From JBDTMT01 sp033764095 (GTDB lineage: Bacteria; Desulfobacterota; Binatia; HRBIN30; CADEER01): a stretch of 17,430 bases of DNA. This document shows positions 1 through 10,700 of this stretch, piece by piece. The DNA lies in NCBI GenBank assembly GCA_033764095.1, contig JANRJF010000223.1:1-17430 (forward strand), read 5' to 3'. Every line of letters begins with the position of its first letter. Position 1 is the stretch's first letter. Made by a program: the position numbers and the translations under genes. The notes under the pieces are model-generated. The model was not told the DNA's origin and searched no databases. It worked only from the letters and a program-made list of their open reading frames with translations.

Positions 1-536
1 GCAGCGGCCGTGCGCGACTCCCGCGCCGACCCGATCGCCACGCATTCGGGTCGATTCAAGACTCGCGCCGCCTCGAGCGCGTCTCGATCCCACGCGCACG
101 AGTGGTGAAATGTCGCGTGACGGGGCGAAATGCTTCGCGCAACCCTTGGGAGCGCGCAGACGACACCACATGGCGCGCGCTGACGCATGGGCGCTTCGCT
201 TGGCGCGGATCCCGCTCCTGACAACGGCAGATCCGACACAAGTGCCAGACGCAAATCCCCAATGATCCGCGGCGCCTCTGCCAGTGGGCGCAGTTCAAGA
301 CCTTCAGCCTCGGAGCCGCTCGACCCGCCATACGCGATGGCGCGCGGGCGATCGTGCCTGGAGCGACCTGAAGCGGCCCCGAGCGGACACCTATGGGCAC
401 CCTATGGGCACCCCGAAGGTTTCACCGCCCCCGAACACTTCCCCCCGCCTGCAGCGCTTGCTCGCTCATCACCATGCCAGAAGGCGCCCATCGCGACCCG
501 CGGTCCGCTTTCCATGTCGGCACCGCTGCACAGGGG
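1..536. other. Intergenic region with no supported gene
   Basis: No reading frame here has convincing protein character. The open frames (for example minus-strand 56-400 and overlapping plus-strand frames from 187 to 704) give Arg/Pro/Ser-rich low-complexity translations that match no family I recognise, and they overlap one another. The only structure I see is a small 11-base tandem duplication at 391-412. No tRNA-like cloverleaf or CRISPR pattern was seen. The region lies downstream of the last minus-strand gene and may continue into unrelated sequence beyond the left edge. Confidence 0.5.
391..412. repeat. Two-copy tandem 11-mer
   Basis: The unit CTATGGGCACC occurs twice in perfect tandem (391-401 and 402-412) inside non-coding sequence. 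Two copies are too few for a functional claim; slippage duplication is the simplest explanation. Confidence 0.6.
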
Positions 537-577
537 GCAATTGGAGCGCTTGGGGCGGGCCTAAGCGCGCCAATTGC
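537..577 (-). terminator. Strong hairpin after the putative immunity gene
   Basis: The left arm GCAATTGGAGCGCTT (537-551) pairs with the right arm at 563-577. The stem is 15 positions with one mismatch (A545 opposite G569), and the loop is 11 G/C-rich bases. It begins 10 bases past the stop codon of the minus-strand gene at 588-1,253, where a transcription terminator would sit. No T-run follows on the minus strand, so it is not a canonical intrinsic terminator. It could instead be an RNA-stabilising 3' hairpin or a boundary element of the toxin/immunity cassette. Confidence 0.5.
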
Positions 578-587
578 GCTCCCGGAG

Positions 588-1253
588 CTACTTACGCTTC
601 CGAGACGACAGGTAGAATTTCTTCATGGAGGAGAGGTACTGGGAATCAACCGGAACCGTGAAACGCGCCCGACATCTGGATACTGCAGTCCGGTACAGTT
701 CTGAAACAGGCTTCGCCGCGGCAATGATCCCGATTTTCATCGATGTGATTTGATAGGAGAGCCACATTCCGTCTGCGCGGCTGGCGGCTTTGCCGAGGCG
801 CAGGGACGCTGCGCCGACTGCAGGGCCGGGGTTGCTAACCCAAGTCGGATCCCAAAGACGGTCGAATAGCTGCTCAAGCCATTCTCGGTCACGCCCCAAC
901 GAGAGTGGGACGCCTAAATCATACACATACCGTGAAGCCAGCTGCATGCTCCAGAACGGCATCTCCACGTTACTCCAGTCTGGCGATGACATCGACCATC
1001 CGTAGTCTTCTGCGTCGACCGTCGCACCGGTGACGGTCCCAATTGGTGGGGGGCGCAGGCCACTTACTACGCACCTACCGCTTCGCGTCAGCGCCGGCAG
1101 CACGAACTGACTGTACACCTCCCAAAAGTCGGCCTCGGACATTTCTGACGTCGAGGGCACCATCCCCACAAAAAAGCACCTCGCCCGCGCCACCTGAGCG
1201 GCAACGATGTCAATAAACTCAGGCGGAAGAATGTCACGGCAATAGATTTCCAT
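588..1253 (-). CDS. Hypothetical protein, candidate immunity protein to the adjacent Rhs toxin
   Basis: This 221-residue protein matches no family I recognise. It has no signal peptide or clear membrane segment, so it is probably cytoplasmic, which fits an immunity protein that neutralises an effector inside the producer. It is rich in aromatic residues, with segments such as DFWEVYSQF and EMPFWSMQ, and ends in a basic tail (KKFYLSSRKRK). The ATG start lies only six bases after the stop of the giant Rhs gene and in the same frame. There is no strong Shine-Dalgarno sequence in front of it, so translation is probably coupled to the end of the toxin gene. Its base composition is lower in GC than the genes to the right and similar to the Rhs tip, consistent with co-inheritance. 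The immunity role rests on position only; an unrelated orphan gene is the alternative. Confidence 0.75.
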   Translation of the reverse strand: MEIYCRDILPPEFIDIVAAQVARARCFFVGMVPSTSEMSEADFWEVYSQFVLPALTRSGRCVVSGLRPPPIGTVTGATVDAEDYGWSMSSPDWSNVEMPFWSMQLASRYVYDLGVPLSLGRDREWLEQLFDRLWDPTWVSNPGPAVGAASLRLGKAASRADGMWLSYQITSMKIGIIAAAKPVSELYRTAVSRCRARFTVPVDSQYLSSMKKFYLSSRKRK

Positions 1254-1259
1254 GATGAT

Positions 1260-1709
1260 TCAAGGGGCCCAAAGTCGCCCGACCGACTTCGCCACTTCCG
1301 GCGTTATTGCAGTGTAATTCGGAACGCCCGCGCAGAAGCCGTCCACCCAAGCCGCACTTGCGATCAGCGCAGCCGCTAAGCCAATCTTTGCCGATGGGCT
1401 GGCTGCGATCAGGACCGGCCAGAAGCCGGAGCCACTCGACGCGTAACTTCCTGGATAGCCCATCTCCTTCAGTAGGGCGTTCAGTAGCGGGTGGAATATA
1501 GCGATATGCATGACCGGGTTCATGTTGACGTCCGCCTTTGAGGCGATCTTGGTGAATTTGGGAAGGCTATGGTGAGCGTGGCCCGCCCCATTACAAAGAA
1601 AGGTTCTCCCCCATTGGCTCTCCCTGGCGACAGACCGGACCGCGATGCGGTTGAGGTTAGCCGAGACGTTCGTGCTAGTCGCCAGGCCCGCATTGCTCTG
1701 GTCAGCATT
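1260..1709 (-). other. Variable C-terminal toxin tip (HAHH, HNH/EndoVII-like nuclease candidate)
   Basis: These are residues 3104-3252 of the giant Rhs protein, everything after the core's DPTGL. The segment GAGHAHHSLPKF (HH at residues 3149-3150) is followed about 20 residues later by MHIAIFHPLLNALL (His 3171 and 3176). An A-H-H motif followed by an H-x(n)-H-P/L-x-N segment resembles the AHH/GHH branch of HNH/EndoVII-superfamily toxin nucleases described in polymorphic toxin systems. After it comes a hydrophobic stretch (about 3199-3224, FWPVLIAAS then GLAAALIASAAWV) that could be a buried helix or a membrane-insertion segment. The nuclease assignment is by motif only. A membrane-acting toxin is the main alternative. 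Confidence 0.55.
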
Positions 1710-4700
1710 TAGCCCAGTGGGGTCAGTTGCATTAACAGGATCGTTTCCCGCGTATGCATACAAATTAGTATCGAGTCCGGCAAATCGTATGGGATCAATA
1801 GCCGTCCATCGGCCGACGGACGGGTTATAGTCGCGGACTCCGAATCGAACAAGTCCCGTGTCGCCGTCGTAGAATCCACCAGCGAAGCCAAAGGGCTGCC
1901 AGCCTGGGTTGGTATCGGAGATGATCTCACCCGCGGCATCATATTCTATTTGTTGAACCACGCTAAGGTCGCTGACCCGTACAACCAAACGAACGCTACC
2001 TATGTGATCGGTGACAACTCTGTAGGTTTCGCCGCCTCTCCTAATATACGATGGAAAATTCCGCTGACTGGAGTACACAAATTCGGCGACGAGTTGTCCA
2101 TTGCCGTCGAGTTCGGCCACTGGCTGCAACGAGCCGCCATAGAGCCACTGTTGAGCCAAGTTGCCGTCCACCTTCTTTCCGATGCGGCGGCTGAGCCCGT
2201 CGATGAGGTAATCAATCACCGTGGCATCGGGCAGGACGACGCGGCGGAGGTTGCCCAGTCCGTCGTATGTGTAAGTGGTAGTGCCGCTGGAGTCGACCTT
2301 AGTGAGTAGTTCTCCATTATCAGTGTAGCTGAAGGTCGCAAAGGTCGTCGGCCCGGCGCCAAGCGATAAGAGGCGGTCCTGATCGTCATATGAGGCGGCA
2401 CTTACAGTGCCGTGGGAAGTGGTAGTGCCGATGGCTCGGTTGCCGTTACTGTCGTAGAGGTATTTAGTTTGGATCGTCGCACACGCCGAGTCACTGCATA
2501 CCCGATCGAGTCGTCCCGCCGCGTCGTATTTGTAGTGGGTGATCGTCGTAGTTGGGGCGCTCAGCGGCAGCGTGAGAGTCTCAGTAACACTGGTGAGCCG
2601 CCCGAGCGAATCGCGCTCGTAGGCCCGCTCGAAGAAGGGCTGGTTATTGTACTTAGCGGTGTAGTGTTGGACCTCGCCGAAATGCGGGCCGCCTGCGGAG
2701 TAATCAACTATGTCGCTCACGGTTCCGCCGCCGTCCGTTATAGAGGTCGCGCGTAGCAAGCCGCTGTTGGTGTCAGGCGTCAACGTCAAGTCGCCCGCTT
2801 GGACTAGGAGATTGTCGTTGTCGTAGCCGAAGCTGATTGCCGGCTGAGCATTCACTCCTATCGCAATTTCTTGGCGGTCGGGACGGAGGCTCAAGTCGTA
2901 GTGCTGCGTCACGCTTGCGGTAGCAATGTCGGTGCCGCTCCAGACCGTTTTGATCGGCACCGATCCGTCGTAAGCGAACTCGAGGGTCACGTCGGGCGCG
3001 ATGATCTGCGCCAAGTTGCCGCTCTCGTCTCCGGCGCCGCCTGGATCGTCGTAGACGTAGTGATGGACTTCCGGGGTGCCGTCGGCGGGATCGAGGGTCA
3101 GGGTATCGAGGCGCCCGGCGTCGTCATACGCGTAGTCGATCGTGCCCCCTTCGGGGCGCGTGACCAGGTCGAGCTGGCGATCCGGCGTGTAGGCGTAGGT
3201 GGTGGCCTCGCCCGCCGGGCTCAGCGGTGGCGGGGTGTAGGTCTCTTCCAGATTCACCGGCGTGTAGCCAAAGCCGTGCGCCGGTCGCCCGGGTGGCGTG
3301 ATCGAGGTCACGTTGCCGGCGGGGTCGTAGTGGAACTCTACGCGGCGAAACAACGGTGGCTCGTCGGGTAGGAGCTGCGCACTGACGCGCCCCTGCGGGT
3401 CGTACTCGAAGATGGTCTTCCGCCCGGCGGCATCGGTGGTGCTCTTCACTTGCCCCTTGGCCGCCGGCGGATACTGGCTGGGGAGGTCCACTGTGTCGAA
3501 GTCCGTCACGTACTCGATCGAGCTCGTCCGCGTCGCAACGGTATCCGGATTCTCCGGCCCGTATTTCATCGTCGTCGGCCGCCCTTCGCCGTCATAGCCG
3601 ATGCGCAACGGATGCAAGCCGGTGGCCTGTGCGCGGATGACGCGTCCTTTGGCATCGACGGTCGTCTGGGTGGTGCGCCCCGCCGGCGAGGTGTCGGTCG
3701 TCACGCGGGTGGCGCTGTTGTAGGTGCTGGTGCTGGGCGGGCGACTGTTGATGGTGGTGGTGTCGGTCTGCGTGCTGAACAGCAGCGGGTTGCCGCCATA
3801 GTTCGGCACGCTGCGCGCGCCGGAGACGGTTGAGGCCGTGCCGCCCGGGGTGGTGACGGTCGCTTTGGTGGTGATGGGCGCCTGCAAGCCAAAGCGCGGG
3901 TCGGGGCCGATGGCGCTGGTCTGCACCGTGCCGTCGGCAGCCGTGATTGTCCGGCTGCCATCGGGGTTGATTGTCGTAACCGACTGCGTGCCGTCGGGGT
4001 TGAGGGTGGTGCGCCGCTCCACGCCGCTCGGCTGCAGCTCGACGCGGTGGATCGTCTGCACATTGTCAGCGGTGGTGTGCGTGACCTGATAGCCGGAGCC
4101 GCCCGGCACGCTCAGCTCGGTGCGCACCAAGGTGTCGGTCCCGTCGGCGCCGACCGGGTCGGCGGCGAGGCCGAGCCGGCCGTTGCCGTTGTACGTGAAG
4201 CTGCGGGTCTGCGCGTTGGGGTCGGTGATGCCGCCGATCAGGCCCTGGGCGCTGGCATCGTAGGAGGTGGTGCCGGCGGGGCTGGCGACCGATGCGACAT
4301 AGCCGTTCGCGTCCAGGGTCAGGGTGGTGACCTGCCCGTCGGGCCCGGTGATGACGACGGTGTTTGCGGTCGGCCGCTCCATGCTGAGCTCGCGGCCGTC
4401 GACGTCGGCGACGCGTGCGAGTCGGCCGTCCGCGTCGTAGGCGAACTCGTGGCGCACGGCGGTGGTCAGCGCGTCGACCGTGCGCAGATGCCGGCCGCGG
4501 CTGTTGAACACGTACATCTCAGTGCCATCCCGACTGGCGATGACGATGTCGCCGAGCGCGGCGAAGCCGGGCAATGGGGAGCGGATGCGCCGTACGCGCA
4601 GCTGGCCCTGGTCGACGAAGTACAGGCTGCCGTCGGGCGCCGGCGCCAGTCGCACCGGGTTGCCGTAGGCGGCGGTGAGTGCCGGGCCCTGCTCGTCGGC

Positions 4701-7700
4701 GGGGACGTAGAAGCCGTCGGCGTTTGGCGTCTTGCCGGCCAGGGCGGAGATGAAGCCGTCGGGATCGACACGGCGCAGGCGGCGAGTGGCGTAGTCGGCG
4801 AGCAGCACGCCGCCGTCGGCGCCGAGGGCCAGGCCAGTGATGTTGAAGATCTCCGCGCTGCTCGCCAGGTTCCCGTCGCCCGCATCGCCCGAGGTTCCGG
4901 TCCCGATCGGGCTGGTGAGTGTCCCGTCCGGCGCGCGCCGGTGCACGCGCCCCGATACGCCCGAGATGTAAAGCGAACCGTCGGCGGTCACGGCGAGATC
5001 CATCTTGGTGTTGAAGAAGCCGCTGGCGATCAGCCGAATAATGCCATCGGGGCTGACGGCGCGGACGCGGTTGCCGCGGTCGGCGATGTAGATGGTGCCG
5101 TCGGTACCGACCTGCACCGCCGAGGGCCGGAACAGCCCGGCGGCGAGCGCCGGCCCGCCGTCGCCGCAGGTGCCCGAGGAGCACGAGAGGAGGCCGCTGG
5201 GGTCGGTGTATCCCGCCACGGTGGTGATGATGCCGCTGGTCAGATCGATGCGCCGCACCCGATGCGGGTCGGCGCCGCTGCCCGGCCACTCGGTGAAGTA
5301 CAACTGCCCGTCCGGTCCAAGGGCGAGGCCGCGGGGATTGATGCGCGCCTGGGTGGCAAGGACGCCCTCGGCGAGCGAGCTGCCGCCGCCCGCGATGCGG
5401 GTGAGCGTCCCGTCGGCGTTGAGCCGCACGATGTGGCGGCGCGTAATGTTGAAATCGGCGAGGTAGACGCGCCCATCGGGGCCCACCGCGATGCCTTCCG
5501 GGTCGGCGAGGGCGACATCGGTCGCCTTGGTCACCCCGTCGACGAGGGTGGTAGCCGATCCGCCGCCGATGACAGTGGTATTCGAGGCGGCGAGCTGCTC
5601 GCGGGCGCGCTCGGAGCCGTCGCCGCCGGCGAGCAGGCCGCTGACCGGGTCGTAGCTGCGATGCACATCGAGATCCCAGCCGCCGAGCCCGAGGGCGCGC
5701 GCGTCCCAGCCGCCGATGACGCCGCTGAACTGGCGGCCGCTGGTGATCTCGGCGCGGGTATCGCCGATCCCGATCAACGGGGTGCCCGATACGAGCGCGA
5801 AAGCGCGCGTATCCTGTGCCGGCTGGTTGTAAACGCGTGGATAGACGAAGCGGATCTCGACGTCGATCGGCAAGCGGCCCTGCAGGAGGCGGCCGTAGAC
5901 GTCGTAACCGTCCCAGGCGAACGTGGCGGTCAGGTTCGGCGTCAGCTGATCGACCGGCGTCTTCTTGAACACCTGGGTGAAGTGGCGCCCGGCAACGTCG
6001 ATCAAGACCTCGATGCGTTCGAGCGCGCTGGGCACCGTCGCGCCGATCAGCGGCACGGTGATCGGGTTGTCGGTGGTCGACTCGAGCTGGCGGTCGCTCT
6101 GATAGGTGAGCGCGTACGGAGTGCCGGCGACCGACTCCGTCAGCCGCAGCGCCTGGTTCTGCACGTCGATCTCGCCGCCGCCGAGCAGATCCGGCTCGTC
6201 GAGATGCTCACGGCCGAGGCCGCCCGAGGGATCGCCGCCGTTGGGCGCAATCGCGCCATTCGGCGCGCCGCCCGGCCAGTTGCAGTCCCAACGCGAAAAG
6301 AAGGTGAGACCGGCGCGCCAGAGGCTGATACCTGAGGGGGTCGGCAGGGTGAAGTTGTACCGCGCCGCCAGTTGCTGGCGCTCGGCGAGCGTGATGCCGT
6401 GCTGACTCTGCAGCGTCGCGTCGCTCTCGGCGACGCCGTCGCCGGTGACATCGATCTGGGCGGCGCCGCCGCTGATCGCCACCACCTTCAACACGATGCC
6501 GTTCGGCTGTGGCACCCAGGCGCCGGCGTCGCGGTCGTAGCTGCCGGTCGGCACCGCCGTGCCGACCGGGAAGTGCAGGAAGTTGTCGACGTAGAGCGGC
6601 ACCGCCTGGCTGAGCGCGACGCGCACGGCGCCGGCGGCGATCGCCTCGTCGGCGCTGACTTCGACCGCGTACGTGTAGGCGCTGGTCGGCGGCAGCGCGC
6701 CGGGCATAGCCTGCGGGCCGCGCGGTCCGACTGTGTACTCGGTGAGCCGCACGGTGAGCGGATCGGTGACCGCGGTGTGGGTGCCGTTCGGCGCCACCAA
6801 CTCGGCGGTGGTCGCCGCCGGGACCAGCAGCACCGCTTCGCGCGTTCCGCTCGAATCGGTCTCGGTGCCAGCGCGCACGGTCTGCGCCGGTGCGGCGGCG
6901 CTGAAGCTGACGGCGGTCGCGTCGCCATCGGGCTCGACCAGTGCCACGTCGGGCGCCTGGGTGTACTCCTGCCACTCGACGTCGACGACGCGCTGCGCCG
7001 GGAAGACCCCGCCGCCGGAGTAATCGAGGGTCAGGCGGCCGCCACCGTTCACCACCAGGTCGAACGTGCCGTCGGCGCGCGTGCGCGTGTGGCCGTACTC
7101 CGGGTGATCGACGACCGAGACCAGCACGGCGCGCAGTGGCTCGCCGTCGCGGTCGGTGACCACGCCGCGCACCACCGCGGCGCGCTCCTCGACGATGGTG
7201 CCGGGCGCGACGTCGACCTGCACCGGTTCGGCGCCGGTGTAGAGGAAGGCAGTGGTGTCGGCGACCGTGCTGGCGACACTGCGGTCGACCGGCGGCGCGA
7301 CCTCGGCCGGATCGTGCGGGCCGGCGATCACCGTGGTACTCGGGCTCTCGTTGCCGGCCGGATCGCGCACCACGACGACGAGCTCGTCGTCGATCAGGGC
7401 GGCGATCGCGGGGGCGGTGAAGCTGCCGTCGGGATTGGCGACCACGGTGACGGTCACGCCGGTGCGCGGGTTGGTGATCTCCACCGTCGCCCCGGCCTCG
7501 ACCGTTCCGGCCGGGCCGCTGATGGTGATGCCGCCGCCCGGAGCAGGATCGCTGACCACCAGCGGGCCGGGCGTGGCCGGCGCGGTCGGGTCGTAGGTCA
7601 GGTGGCGAGTGGCGCCGCCGCCAAAGCAGGCGGCGTCGACGGCGCTGAAGGCGAAGCTGTTGGCACCGAGCGCGAGCGTCACCGGCTGACTGAAGGTGAG

Positions 7701-10700
7701 CTCCGGCGTGACGCTCACCGGGTCGCCGTTCATGGTCAGCGTCGCGGGCTCGCTCAGGGTTCCGGTGATCGTCTGCGCCGACTGGTTGGTGACCAGTCCT
7801 TCCGCCGGCGCCAGCAGAACGATGATCGGCGCGACGACGTCCGGTGTCGGGGTGGCGGTGGCGGTCGGCGTTGCGGTCACGGTGACGCTGGCCGTGTTGG
7901 TCACCGTCGCGGTGGCGGTCGGCGTGTCGGTGATGGTCGCCGTGACGGTGTTCGTCGCGGTCTCGGTGGCCGTCGCGGTGTCGGTCGGGGTGGCGGTGTC
8001 GGGCGGTGTCGGCGTGTCGGTCGCGGTGGCGGTCGGCGTATCGGTGACCGTCGCCGTCTCCGTCGGCGTGTACGTCACCGTGTCCGTCGAGGTCGGCGTG
8101 GGCGTTTCAGTCGCCATGTCGGTGGCGGTTGCCGTCGCAGTGTCGGTGGCCGTGGCGGTCGCGGTGGAGGTGTGCGTCGCGGTTGCGGTCGCTGTCGACG
8201 TCGGCGTGCTCGTGTCGGTCGGCGTCGGCGTTGCGGTCGCTGTATCGGTTGCCGTGGCCGTCGCGGTCTCAGTCGACGTCGCGGTGGCGGTCGAGGTGTA
8301 AGTCGCCGTCGCCGTTGCGGTCGAGGTCGGCGTGCTCGTGACCGTCGAGGTTTGAGTGGCGGTAGCCGTCGGCGTGTCGGTGACCGTCGGAGTGGAGGTC
8401 TTGGTCGCGGTGGAAGTTGAGGTCGCCGTCGGCGTCGGGTCGCAGTAGTACACCTTGAGAACCGCGGCCGAGCCGCCAGAGGTTTCCCGCGTATCCAAGA
8501 CCGCCAGGGTCTGGTTGCCGGCCGCCGGGTCGCCGCCGGAGCTGCCGAGCTTCAGCCCCGTATAGCCAGTAGGGTCGATGCCTGAGGACGGGTTGGTCAG
8601 GTTGAGCGTGTACGGAGCGGTGACGCGGAGGTCCGCGAACGGCACCGACAGGGCATCGGTGGGTGAGAGCACGTCCTCGAAGTCGCTTGCCGCCCAGCTT
8701 CCTTCGGCACCAGTCCACTTGCCGATGAGCAGTCGCGAACCCTGACTCGCAACCGTAGAGAGCGTCAGATCGACCGCGGCGGCGCGGACGATCGCGTTGT
8801 CGGGGAGAGCCGCCGTGTTCCAGCGCAGCAACCCAACGTCCTCGATCGCCAGGGTGCCGTAGAGCCACTTACCGACGCGCACGTTGGCGCTGGCCGCGTC
8901 GACGGTCGCCGCAGCGTTGGCCAGCGACGTCGCCATCGCATCGTCGGCGGTCGCCGCCGGTGTGAACGAGACGTAGCCACATCCGGCTTCCGCCGTCGCG
9001 GTTCGCGTCGGCGTGGCGGTCGGGGTCTGCGTGGCAGTCGGCGTGACGGTCGCGGTCGCGGTCCTGGTGCGCGTCGCGGTTGATGTGAAAGGGACGGGGG
9101 TGTGTGTCGGCGTTGCCGTCGGAACGCCCGTGGCCTGCAGCACCAGCCGGGGCGCATACCCGGCGGTGCCCTCCATCGAGGTGTACTCGACGCGCCCGTT
9201 GAACTGGACCTCGTCGCGCTTCTTGATGACCCAGCCGTAGTTGTCCGCTCCACCCAGAAATCCCGCCACGTCCGACGTGACATTGAAGCTCACCCAGGCG
9301 CCGCTGGGAGGATTGCCGGTCGCGTCGGTGTAGAAGTCGCTGGTCGTCGGCGTTGGGGCGTATGCCGCCCCGTTCCAGGATGTCACGCAGTCCGTCTGTT
9401 GATTGCTCGGGTCGGTGTCGATGCCGCAGGTCCAGGTCGCTCCCGCTTCGCTCCACGTTTGGGTCACCCGGTAAATGTCGATCGTTCGGCCCGGTCCCCA
9501 GTTCTGCGCGTTCAACTCGACGAACAGCTGCAGTGTCGCGCTGCTCAGACCGCCGCCGAGCGCGGCGAGCTGGCTGGCGATCTCGGCGGTATCGAAGCGC
9601 AACAGCGCCCGGTTGTCGGCCGCTTCGTCAATCCGCATGAACGTCTCGGTGCCCTCGGTGGTGTTCGGGTACGCCGCACGGATGAAGGTGTCGTCGGTCG
9701 GGTAGAGCTGTCCGACCGGCAGATCGGGCTGTTCCCAGAACACGGTGATCTCGACGAAATCGACTTCGGCGTCCGGATAGCTGCTGCCCTGGGCAGCGGT
9801 GGCTTCGGCGGACAGCACGAGGCCGAACGCGCCATCGTTGATGTCGGCGGCGGTCCACGTCGTCCCCCAGGTGTCGCCGTCGCCTCCGGACGTCACGATG
9901 TCGTTGGAGGTCTCGAGCCAGCAGGCGGAATCGGCGTTGTCATCGCCGGTCACCGCGCCGGCCTTGGTGAGGAAGAGGTGCTCGGTGCGAACGCAATCGC
10001 TCGGCACGCTGCACCCCCCGCAGCCCCCGACGCTGCGATCGAGTGCGATCTCGATCCCGACGATCTTGGCCGGCGCGTCGAGGGCAAAGCCAAAGTCGTG
10101 CACGTAGAGCCCGGTGCTGCGCGCGATCCCTGCCGGGGTGAGGTCCACCGCCTTGGCCTTGGCGTTGTTGTTGCTGACCACTCGGGAGGGATCGTCCCAA
10201 TCAACGCGCGAGCCGTTGAAGTACGGCGCCCATGTCACCGATGTCGCTGTCCCTGCCTCGGTGACCGGGGGATCGATGACATACGGAAACGCGGCGGCGG
10301 GCAACACGCGATCGTCGACGACCATGCGCAGGTCGCCCTCCCGATTCCCCAGGACCCACCGCGCCACCTCGTACGACTCGCGATCGGCGCCGAGCACGAA
10401 CGGGCGGGCGAACATCCACGCGCCGCTGCGCAGCGCACCGGTGTCGTCCAGGGTGAGCGGCGCAAAACCGCCCCAGGGCAGATAGGGGAAGGCATACGAC
10501 TTCAATCCGCGCGGCGCAGGCACCGGCCGGCTAGCGAGCTTCAGCTCGGTGGCCGACGGCGTCCACTCCCAGGTCAACGCATCGCCCGGCGTGCGCATGC
10601 GCACATGCGCGCCGCTCAGCCTCGGCACGCTGCCGCTCAAGAAGAGCACGCCGCCAGCGCCGTCCGGGTCGCCAACCGCAACGCCGTCGGCGCGAATCTC

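Noticed and set aside
56..400. 114-residue minus-strand frame in the left intergenic region
   Set aside because: Arg/Ser-rich with no family resemblance or convincing ribosome binding site, and overlapping plus-strand frames are just as good.
4047..6335. 762-residue plus-strand open frame antisense to the Rhs gene
   Set aside because: It is antisense to the NHL and plug regions, is Gly/Ala/Val/Arg/Asp-rich without any recognisable domain, and arises from the GC-rich third positions of the real gene.
7696..8301. Plus-strand frame with a Val/Ala/Ser repeat looking like a membrane or fibrous protein
   Set aside because: It is the exact antisense of the Thr/Ala/Pro linker; the alternation of Val with Ala or Ser follows from the linker codons.
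6372..8420. 682-residue plus-strand open frame
   Set aside because: Antisense shadow of the Ig, transthyretin-like and linker regions; the C-terminal half is pure Arg/Gly repeat from the linker DNA.
7842..8438. CRISPR-like or satellite array
   Set aside because: The repeats are codon-phased near-hexamers inside a long open frame; there are no constant repeats with unique spacers.
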